This document shows positions 14,462 to 20,129 of a DNA stretch of 25,450 nucleotides, piece by piece (position 1 is the stretch's first letter; each line of letters begins with the position of its first letter). This DNA is from a virus: the IMG/VR virus record IMGVR_UViG_3300031280_000017, positions 1-25,450 of that record, one strand, 5' to 3'. The notes under the pieces were generated by a model. The model made no database searches and was not told the origin of the DNA. It saw nothing but the letters and a program-made list of their open reading frames with translations. The position numbers were made by a program, and so were the translations under genes.

Positions 14462-15074
14462 TTTCTGTGCGGTGGCGGACGTGGAGTTGTTTCTGCAGGT
14501 GGATATCGCGTCGGATGCGGACAAGGTGGCGGCGTGCGAGCGGGCGATCACGGAGGCGTCGGCGGCGATCCGCAATTATTGCCACCAGACCATCGAGGAG
14601 GTGGCGGACGACGCAACCACGTTCGACGTGGGGGCGGGCCGGGTCAAGTTGTTCCTGCCGGAGCTGCCGGTGACGGGGGTGGCGAGCGTGGTGGAGGACG
14701 GGGAGGCGCTGGTCGAGGGATCGGATGAGGATTACCAGGTGGCGAATCACGGGGTGCTGCACCGGGTGGGGCAGGATTGGGTCGAGGGGGTGCAGATCGT
14801 GGTGGTGACGTATACGCACGGGTACGCGGAAATCCCGGACGACGTGGCGGCGGTGTGCACGCGGGCAGCGGCGCGGGCGTACCAGGCGGGGCTGAAGGCC
14901 TCGGAGGACGACGGGGTGCCGGGGATTGCGAGCAAGAGCCTGGGGGATTTCGCGGTAGCGTTCACGTCAGGTGCGGGGGGGGTGGGCGAGGGTGTGATGG
15001 GGGCGAGCGGCAGCCGGATGCTGCTGCTGAGCGAGAAGGATATGTTGAACAGGTACAGGTACGTAAGGCAGTAG
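14454..15074 (+). CDS. Head-tail connector, HK97 gp6-like
   Basis: This adaptor sits under the portal and joins the head to the neck. It is 206 residues from ATG 14454, with GGGAGGGGG upstream; a longer frame from 14367 runs through the previous gene and the repeat and is not credible. The N-terminal helical part (DVELFLQVDIASDADKVAACERAITEASAAIRNYCHQ) matches the gp6/gp15-like connector family. A beta-rich middle follows (VKLFLPELPVTGVASVVEDGE, YTHGYAEIPDDVAAVCTRAAARAYQ), with DDVAAV as the usual conserved turn into the last helix. GDFAVAFTSGAGGVG and LLLSEKDMLNRYR close it. Location two to four genes before the neck and tail tube is as expected. Confidence 0.9.
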   Translation: MADFCAVADVELFLQVDIASDADKVAACERAITEASAAIRNYCHQTIEEVADDATTFDVGAGRVKLFLPELPVTGVASVVEDGEALVEGSDEDYQVANHGVLHRVGQDWVEGVQIVVVTYTHGYAEIPDDVAAVCTRAAARAYQAGLKASEDDGVPGIASKSLGDFAVAFTSGAGGVGEGVMGASGSRMLLLSEKDMLNRYRYVRQ

Positions 15075-15130
15075 GGAAGGGAGTAGGGGGGTATGGGTGT
15101 GTGGGAGTGTGGGAGTGTGGGAGTGTGGGG
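15071..15130 (+). repeat. G-rich simple repeat GGGAGTGT
   Basis: After the connector stop the sequence is G-rich with AGGGAAGGGAG and three or four copies of the 8-base GTGTGGGA step. It forms both the leader and the first 14 codons of the zinc-ribbon gene. Confidence 0.7.
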
Positions 15131-15230
15131 GTGGTTGGTGCTGCTGGCGGGCGGGTGGCGATGCTGGAATTGCGGGGAGTTCAATCCTGACAGTGCGTTC
15201 TGCTGCCGGAAGTGCGGGGCGAGCCGGTGA
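15093..15230 (+). CDS. Small zinc-ribbon protein (45 residues)
   Basis: ATG 15093 opens a 45-residue frame ending at TGA 15228-15230. The last 24 residues, GWRCWNCGEFN followed by PDSAFCCRKCGASR, form a compact zinc ribbon: C24-x2-C27, ten residues, C38-x2-C41. The ribbon has the FNPDSAFC spacing typical of short double-Cys zinc ribbons fused to membrane or signalling proteins. Residues 10-22 (GVWGWLVLLAGGW) are hydrophobic. The 5' part is built from the GTGTGGGA simple repeat, so the true start could differ. A GGGAGTAGGGGG run precedes it. The function is unknown, perhaps a tail or neck accessory or metal-binding adaptor. Because it is shorter than typical ORF cut-offs it would be missed easily. 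Confidence 0.55.
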   Translation: MGVWECGSVGVWGWLVLLAGGWRCWNCGEFNPDSAFCCRKCGASR

Positions 15231-15231
15231 G

Positions 15232-15272
15232 GTCAACGGATGGCTCAACGGATGGAACGGATTAAGCGGATG
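15232..15272 (+). repeat. CAACGGAT spacer repeat
   Basis: Four near copies (TCAACGGAT, TCAACGGAT, GAACGGAT, AAGCGGAT) fill the gap before the head-closure gene. Same motif as 7719-7760. GGATGGGAG at its end may act as ribosome binding site for ATG 15281. Confidence 0.75.
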
Positions 15273-15280
15273 GGAGATCG

Positions 15281-15649
15281 ATGACGGTCTTTGAATCTTT
15301 ATTGAATAATACATTTGCGGTGGAGCGGCGGCAGCGGGTGAGCGATGGGCAGGGCGGCTGGATCGTCGTGTACGTGGCTGTGGGAACAGTTGAGGGGCGG
15401 ATCTGCCCGACCAGCTCAAAGGAGCGGGTGGTGGCGGACGCGGAGCAGCAGCAGATCACGCACGTGCTGTACGTGGCGGCGGGGGAGGACGTGGCTCGGG
15501 GGGACCGGGTGACGTACGCGGATGCGGATGGTGTGCATCCGTTGGCGGTGGAGGTGCTGGGGATCAGGGAGCCGAGCGAGGCGGGGACGCATTGGGAGAT
15601 CGACTGCCTGGAGCGGCAGTACGAGGAAGTGGGGGAGGAGGGGTCGTGA
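15281..15649 (+). CDS. Head closure / head-tail joining protein
   Basis: This 122-residue protein closes the connector and contacts the tail (SPP1 gp16 / Phage_H_T_join family). Landmarks: NTFAVERRQRVSDGQGGWIVVYVAVGTVEGRI, a strongly conserved opening with DGQGG; then SSKERVVADAEQQQITHVLYV; then EDVARGDRVTYADADG and LAVEVLGIREPSEAGTHWEIDCLERQ, where the final strand before the end is typical. The start is ATG 15281 after GGATGGGAG. The stop is followed 10 bases later by the next start, which lies in a CAACGGATGAG repeat. Length is normal for the family. Confidence 0.9.
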   Translation: MTVFESLLNNTFAVERRQRVSDGQGGWIVVYVAVGTVEGRICPTSSKERVVADAEQQQITHVLYVAAGEDVARGDRVTYADADGVHPLAVEVLGIREPSEAGTHWEIDCLERQYEEVGEEGS

Positions 15650-15659
15650 GGGTCAACGG

Positions 15660-16022
15660 ATGAGCCACATCAGCCAATGGCGGCAGCGGGAGGTGATCGA
15701 GGAGATCGCCGACCAGGTGGCGGCCGATATGGAGACGGCGGGCAAGGTGGTGGAGGTGGATGCCCGGCGGCGGCTGCTGCGGATCCACGACCCGGAGTTC
15801 GGGCGGGCGTACCGGCGGGTGTTGGCATTATACCGGCTGATGAGTTTCGTGCGGCGGACGGGGTCGGTGATCGAGGCGCTGGTGGGTATCCCCAGGGGTG
15901 AAAAGGGCGAGGATTATGGCTTCTGGATCGAGGTGGGGAGCAAGACGGCGGCGGCGCAGCCGTGGCTGCGGCCGGCGCTGCTGACGAATCTGAAGCGGAT
16001 AATGGAGTTCCTGGGGCAATGA
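15660..16022 (+). CDS. Neck protein, HK97 gp10-like
   Basis: This 120-residue protein starts at ATG 15660, which is part of a CAACGGATG repeat copy; the longer frame upstream overlaps the previous gene and is rejected. The N-terminal helix (WRQREVIEEIADQVAADMETAGKVVEVDARRR) and the C-terminal pattern YGFWIEVGSKTAAAQPWLRPALLTNLKRI match the HK97 gp10 family, in which a glycine-rich strand, AAQPWLRPAL and a last helix are diagnostic. It works in the head-to-tail neck. Its stop overlaps the next start by four bases (ATGA). Confidence 0.88.
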   Translation: MSHISQWRQREVIEEIADQVAADMETAGKVVEVDARRRLLRIHDPEFGRAYRRVLALYRLMSFVRRTGSVIEALVGIPRGEKGEDYGFWIEVGSKTAAAQPWLRPALLTNLKRIMEFLGQ

Positions 16023-16432
16023 GTGTGCTGACGCAGGCGATCTACGACAGACTGGTAGGCGACGGGACGCTGACGGCGCTGCTGAACACGTACGAGGGCG
16101 CGCCGGCGATCTTTACGACCGACCCGGCCCCAGGGGACGCGGTGCCGCCGTACGTGGTGACGGCGGGGGAGGTGGCACAGGAGGCATTCGATACGAAGAC
16201 GACGCGGGGCAGGACGGCGACGCGCGACGTGCGCTGCTACACGGCGGCGGGCGGGAGCGCGGCGACGGTGGAGACGATCGCGGAGCGGGTGCGGACTTTA
16301 CTGCACCGGCAGCCGCTGACGATCGCGGGATACACGTGGATGATGACGGAATGCTCGGGGCCGATGGCGGCCGACGAGCAGGACGCGTATGGCAGGATCG
16401 TAACTGCCAGAATCACATTTCAGGAGGATTAG
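16019..16432 (+). CDS. Tail completion/terminator protein (DUF3168-like)
   Basis: This 137-residue protein starts in the ATGA overlap. MSVLTQAIYDRLVGDGTLTALLNT is the usual helical opening of tail completion proteins (lambda gpU / SPP1 gp17 / DUF3168 type). It is followed by PPYVVTAGEVAQEAFDT and a strand-rich part (TRDVRCYTAAGGSAATVETIAERVRTLL) with the VRTLLHRQPLTIAGY segment common in the family, and ends GRIVTARITFQ. It caps the tail tube and joins it to the neck. It lies directly upstream of the tail tube gene, as expected. Confidence 0.88.
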   Translation: MSVLTQAIYDRLVGDGTLTALLNTYEGAPAIFTTDPAPGDAVPPYVVTAGEVAQEAFDTKTTRGRTATRDVRCYTAAGGSAATVETIAERVRTLLHRQPLTIAGYTWMMTECSGPMAADEQDAYGRIVTARITFQED

Positions 16433-16435
16433 AAA

Positions 16436-16843
16436 ATGGGTATGAATGGAACGGACGTATTGTTGCTGGTGAACACGGGGACGCCGGCGGTGCCGGTATA
16501 CGAGGTGGTCGGTGAGCAGCGGGACGTGGCGTTCGACGAGTCAACGGAGGAGATCGACGTCTCGTCCAAGGCCAGCCGGGCCAAGCGGGTGCTACCCGGG
16601 CGGTACTCGGCCAGCCTCTCGCTGGATCAGCTGTACGTGTGGACGCAGATCGGTTACCAGGAGCTGCGGGACGCGATGCGGGACGGGGAGCTGATCCTGG
16701 TGGCGAAACAAGAGGGCGGCGTGACGCTGGAGACGGCGGACGCGCTGGTGACGAGCCTGAGCGAGAGCTTTCCCGACCAGGGCGAGGCGACGGTCTCGAT
16801 CAGCCTGACCATCGACGGGTTCTGGACGGAGCTGGTATCGTGA
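16436..16843 (+). CDS. Major tail tube protein
   Basis: This 135-residue subunit of the tail tube starts at ATG 16436, with AGGAGG (16423-16428) 7 nt upstream, a strong site in keeping with high expression. GTDVLLLVNTGTPAVPVYEVVGEQRDVAFDES, EEIDVSSKASRAKRVLPGRYSASLSLDQLY and ATVSISLTIDGFW follow the TP901-1 / Phage_tail_2 tube pattern. EIDVSSKAS plus the ISLTIDGF strand near the C-terminus are typical. No Ig-like C-terminal extension is present. The stop codon overlaps the GTG start of the first tail chaperone (GTGA). Confidence 0.92.
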   Translation: MGMNGTDVLLLVNTGTPAVPVYEVVGEQRDVAFDESTEEIDVSSKASRAKRVLPGRYSASLSLDQLYVWTQIGYQELRDAMRDGELILVAKQEGGVTLETADALVTSLSESFPDQGEATVSISLTIDGFWTELVS

Positions 16844-17289
16844 GCGGCGCACGCGGAGAAGAGACGATCCAGGTCGGCGAGCGCGAGGTACGGGTGCTGT
16901 TCACGAACCGGGCGCTGGCGGAGGTGGAGGGGAAGCTGGGCAAGTCGATCATCCGGGTGATGAAGGATTTCATCAGCGGCGATAGCGGGGTCACGGAGCT
17001 GGCACACCTGCTGCAGGTTGGGATGGAGGCGCACCGGAAGGACGCGCAGCTCGGCGGGCGGATGGTCAAGATCACGGACGCATTCGCGATCCTGGAGCAG
17101 ATCGGGTTCGCGGGGGTGGCCGAACCGGTAATGCTGGCTGTTTCGGCGGTGCTGGATTACGGTACCTCCGAAGACGAGGCGGACGGGGTGGACGGGACGT
17201 CCGGAGACGACGACCCAAACGTACTAGACGGGAGCGCCTCGATTGGCAAGCGCTCCTTGAAAGCGCGCTTAGGTCTGGGGTCGGAGTAG
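16840..17289 (+). CDS. Tail assembly chaperone G (zero-frame product)
   Basis: This 149-residue protein starts at GTG 16840, overlapping the tail tube stop; the longer frame from 16639 is a shadow. It has the features of the first tail chaperone: GEETIQVGEREVRVLFTNRALAEVEGKLGKSI, a helix with FISGDSGVTELAHLLQVGMEA, and KITDAFAILEQIGFAGVAEPVMLAVSAVL. The last 40 residues are acidic (SEDEADGVDGTSGDDDPN). At Pro-Asn (17215-17220) lies the slippery heptamer C CCA AAC. Most ribosomes continue in frame to TAG 17287-17289; a minority would slip back one base and produce the GT fusion. The chaperone coats the tape measure while the tail assembles and is absent from the virion. Confidence 0.9.
   Translation: MSGARGEETIQVGEREVRVLFTNRALAEVEGKLGKSIIRVMKDFISGDSGVTELAHLLQVGMEAHRKDAQLGGRMVKITDAFAILEQIGFAGVAEPVMLAVSAVLDYGTSEDEADGVDGTSGDDDPNVLDGSASIGKRSLKARLGLGSE
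17214..17256 (+). promoter_or_regulatory. Programmed -1 ribosomal frameshift signal
   Basis: The heptamer C CCA AAC (17214-17220) is in the zero frame of the chaperone gene and fits X XXY YYZ exactly (CCC, AAA, C). Ten bases downstream, GGAGCGC (17231-17237) pairs perfectly with GCGCTCC (17250-17256) over a 12-base loop, a likely stimulatory stem. The -1 frame is open from well before the heptamer through to 17567 with no stop, and it encodes sensible chaperone sequence before the downstream ATG. Confidence 0.88.
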
Positions 17290-17567
17290 CCGAGTTCTGG
17301 GAGATGACGCCGCGCGAGACGTTCGCGGCGATCAAGGCGGCCGGGTGGCGGATCGAGCTGGAGCAGCGGCGGGACGTCGTGCTGGCGTGGCAGACGGCGG
17401 CGCTGGCGCGCGCCAAGCGGTTGCCATCGCTGCGGCGGCTGCTGGTGCCTGCCAGGTCGCGGCCGCTGAAGGGGGAGGAGCTGGCCAGGCGGCGGCGGGA
17501 GCGGGACGAGATGCTGGAGCGGATCGACGTGACGAAGATCAACGAGGCGGTGAGACGTGGGCGTTGA
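17220..17567 (+). CDS. Tail assembly chaperone T domain, made as GT by -1 frameshift
   Basis: This frame is entered by slipping at 17214-17220, giving a fusion of 127 G residues and 115 T residues. The first codons after the slip read RTRRERLDWQALLESALRSG, then VGVAEFWEMTPRETFAAIKAAGWR. The EFWEMTPRET segment is the conserved heart of the T domain, and part of it lies upstream of the only nearby ATG (17304), so a separate start at 17304 would make a truncated protein. The rest is basic and helical, with RRRERDEMLERIDVTKINEAVRRG at the end, similar in tone to other T domains that contact tape measure and tail tube. The last 11 bases overlap the tape measure start (GTG 17557). Confidence 0.85.
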   Translation, partial: RTRRERLDWQALLESALRSGVGVAEFWEMTPRETFAAIKAAGWRIELEQRRDVVLAWQTAALARAKRLPSLRRLLVPARSRPLKGEELARRRRERDEMLERIDVTKINEAVRRGR

Positions 17568-20076
17568 CGCGAATCTAGGCCGGGCGAGTGTGGCCATCCG
17601 GGCCACGCTGGACAGGCTGGACGGGGATCTATCGAAGGCGCACGGGACGGTGGACGGCGCCGTGGGCAAGATGGCGCGTCTGGTGGGCAAGGGGTTCAAG
17701 GCGGCGGGCGTGGCAGCCGTGGCGGGGATCGGCGTGGCGACGACGGCGGTGGCGGGCCTGGCGACGACGCTGGGCAAGCTGGCGATCGACGCGGCGCCGG
17801 TGGAGGGGATCGCGTCGGCGTTCGACGGGCTGGCGGAGAGCGCGGGATACGGCAGTGGCGAGATGCTGGCGGCGCTGCAGCGCGGGTCGGCGGGGATGAT
17901 CAGCCAGCGGGACCTGATGCTGAGCTTTAACAAGGCGGCGCAGTTGGTGAGCACGGATTTTGCCACGCAGCTACCTGAGGCGATGGGCTATCTGGGCAAG
18001 GTGGCGGCGGCGACCGGGCAGGATATGGACTATATGATGAACAGCCTGGTGGTCGGCGTTGGGCGCGTGTCGCCGATGATCCTGGATAACCTGGGGATCC
18101 AGGTGAGCCTGGCGGATGCTACCAAACGCGCGGCGCTGATGTACGGGGTGGAGGAGAGCGCGCTGACGAAGGCGCAGCAGCAGGCCGGAATGATGGCCGT
18201 GGTGATGGAGCGGCTGGAGGCGAACACGGCGGCGATGCCGGACACGACAGAGTCGGCGGCGGCCAAGCTGGCGCAGATGAAGGCGCGGGTAAAAGACGTT
18301 ACGGATGAGATCGGGCTGGATTTTGTGCCGACGCTGAACGTGCTGCTGGGCACGGTGGGCGACCTGGCGGACCGGGTCCTGCCGCCGCTGCTGGGAAAGA
18401 TCGGCGAGCTGGCGCCGAAGGTGGCCGAGGGAGCCGAGGCGGTGGGCGAGTTCGTGGGGGCGCTGCTGGAGGGGGAGAGCCCGCTGGAGGCGTTCAAGGA
18501 TCTGCTGGGCGACCTGTTCCCGGCGATCGCGGATATGGACTGGGGGGCGCTGGGGCGCGACGTCCTGGAGCGGATCGGGGAGGGGCTGGCGCAGGGAGCG
18601 CGATGGGTGCGGGGCTGGGCGGACGATCACATCGTCACGCCGCTGTGGACGCATATCACGGAGACGGATTGGGGCGAGGTGGCGCGCTCGATCCTGTCCA
18701 AGATCGGCGAGGGGCTGGGGGCGGGGGCGGCGCTGGCGCGGGGTTGGGTATCGGAGCACATCGTCACACCTATGGCCACGTCTATCACGGAGACGGACTG
18801 GGGGGTAGTGGCGAGCGGGATCCTGTCCAAGATCGGCGAGGGGCTGGGAGCGGGGGTCGAGATCGTGCGGGGGTGGGTGACGGAGCACATCGTGGCGCCG
18901 GTGGCCACGTTCATCACGGAGACGGATTGGAGCGCGGTGGGGCAATCCATCCTGGCCAAAATCGGCGAGGTATTGGGGTCCATCAAGGAGAGTGCGTCCG
19001 AAAAATTCGGGGAGCTCTTCAGCTCTATCACGGGGGCCGGGATCGAGATGCCTGCGGAGGGAGGCGTCTTCGGCATTTTAGATAAGATCACCGGATTTGT
19101 GAATGGGCCTGGTGGAACGGCGCTGAGCGTGATCGGGGCGATCGTGGGGCTGATCACGGGGATCGGGGCCCCGATTGCGGTCATTATTGGATTGGTGAAG
19201 CTGCTGAGTTGGGCGTGGGAGAGCGACTTTGGCGGCATCCAGGAGTTCACGGCGGGGTTCGCCGAGGACGTCAAGGGGTGGTTCGGGGATATCCGCGAGT
19301 CGGCGGGGTCGTTCATCGATCGGTTGGAAAAGGGCTGGGCGTGGATCACGGGGGTGGCCATCCCGACGCTGAAGCGGTGGGGCAAGGCATTTAGGGAGGG
19401 TTTGCAACCGCACCTGGATCGGATGACGGAGCGGCTGGCCGAGTTCCAGGAAGACGTGGGACCGAAGCTGCAGCGGATATGGGACAAGCTGAACAGGGCG
19501 TGGGATCGAATCAGCGGGGTGGTGATGGAGAAGCTGTGGCCGGCGATCCAGAAGCTGATGGAGGCGCTGGGAATCACCGATGTGGAGCAGGTGGCCGGCG
19601 GCTTTGGTGAGCTGATCGGCGTCATCCTGGAGGGGAACCTGGAGATGCTGCTGTGGGGCATCGGGGCAGCGCTGGACGTGCTGAGCGTAGTGATCGATGG
19701 GGTGGCATTCATAATCGAGGGGATAGTGTTGAATCTCACGATGTGGGTGGACGTGATCGCGGACGTGATCGACGCCATCGACCGGCTGAGCAAGATGGAC
19801 GTGGCGGAGATCTTCGAAGAGATCACGGGCGTGGAGCTGCCGGAGTGGCTGAAGCCAGGATCCCCGCCCCCCCTATACTACGCGCTGATGGACATCGGGA
19901 AGGCGATGGATGCGCTATCGGGGAAGGAGATGCCGGCGTTCGGCGGGTTGGAGGCCGAGGCACGCGGCGGTGCTGGCGGCGGGTCACAGGTGACGACACT
20001 GTACGGGCCGGTGATCCTGGAGGGCGTGCAGGATGGGCGCGGGTTCCTGGAGGAGCTGCAGGCGCTGGCGGTGTGA
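17557..20076 (+). CDS. Tape measure protein
   Basis: This 839-residue protein from GTG 17557 sets tail length and is ejected ahead of the DNA. At the known rate of about 1.5 angstrom per residue it implies a tail near 125 nm. Residues 1 to about 85 start with helix and a Gly/Ala-rich hydrophobic stretch (GVAAVAGIGVATTAVAGLATTL). The segment PVEGIASAFDGLAESAGYGSGEMLAALQRG to MSFN-like LMLSFNKAAQLVSTDF and MYGVEESALTKAQQQAGMMAVVMERL is typical of phage minor tail/tape measure proteins. Residues 326-469 hold 43-residue tandem repeats. A second hydrophobic stretch, TALSVIGAIVGLITGIGAPIAVIIGLVKLL, lies near residue 520. No lysozyme or peptidase domain was seen. Confidence 0.95.
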   Translation: MGVDANLGRASVAIRATLDRLDGDLSKAHGTVDGAVGKMARLVGKGFKAAGVAAVAGIGVATTAVAGLATTLGKLAIDAAPVEGIASAFDGLAESAGYGSGEMLAALQRGSAGMISQRDLMLSFNKAAQLVSTDFATQLPEAMGYLGKVAAATGQDMDYMMNSLVVGVGRVSPMILDNLGIQVSLADATKRAALMYGVEESALTKAQQQAGMMAVVMERLEANTAAMPDTTESAAAKLAQMKARVKDVTDEIGLDFVPTLNVLLGTVGDLADRVLPPLLGKIGELAPKVAEGAEAVGEFVGALLEGESPLEAFKDLLGDLFPAIADMDWGALGRDVLERIGEGLAQGARWVRGWADDHIVTPLWTHITETDWGEVARSILSKIGEGLGAGAALARGWVSEHIVTPMATSITETDWGVVASGILSKIGEGLGAGVEIVRGWVTEHIVAPVATFITETDWSAVGQSILAKIGEVLGSIKESASEKFGELFSSITGAGIEMPAEGGVFGILDKITGFVNGPGGTALSVIGAIVGLITGIGAPIAVIIGLVKLLSWAWESDFGGIQEFTAGFAEDVKGWFGDIRESAGSFIDRLEKGWAWITGVAIPTLKRWGKAFREGLQPHLDRMTERLAEFQEDVGPKLQRIWDKLNRAWDRISGVVMEKLWPAIQKLMEALGITDVEQVAGGFGELIGVILEGNLEMLLWGIGAALDVLSVVIDGVAFIIEGIVLNLTMWVDVIADVIDAIDRLSKMDVAEIFEEITGVELPEWLKPGSPPPLYYALMDIGKAMDALSGKEMPAFGGLEAEARGGAGGGSQVTTLYGPVILEGVQDGRGFLEELQALAV
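18532..18963 (+). repeat. 129-bp tandem repeats in the tape measure gene
   Basis: Three full copies (18532-18660, 18661-18789, 18790-18918) and a partial fourth (18919 to about 18963). Each encodes 43 residues of the pattern ETDWG..A..IL.KIGEGLGAG...RGW..EHIV.P..T.IT. The first copy is the most diverged. Copy-number change would alter tape length by 43 residues per step without shifting the frame. Confidence 0.92.
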
Positions 20077-20078
20077 GC

Positions 20079-20115
20079 GGGCGTATCACGATGGGGCGCA
20101 TCACGATACGCCCCT
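20079..20115 (+). repeat. Hairpin repeat with nested inner arm, upstream of the distal tail gene
   Basis: Outer arms GGGCGTAT and ATACGCCC match each other and enclose an inner GGGGCGCATCACG arm. It is followed by CTCATTGGAGGGG, which carries the ribosome binding site for ATG 20130. The outer arm bases (TAT/ATA) differ from other copies but are complementary. Confidence 0.88.
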
Positions 20116-20129
20116 CATTGGAGGGGTAG

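Noticed and set aside
15097-15294. 65-codon frame overlapping the zinc-ribbon gene
   Set aside because: The neighbouring frame from 15093 has a clear four-cysteine ribbon; this one has no pattern and runs into the next gene's start.
18627-19826. Long minus-strand frame of 399 codons
   Set aside because: It lies fully antisense to the tape measure gene, and its translation is low-complexity shadow sequence with no recognisable domain.
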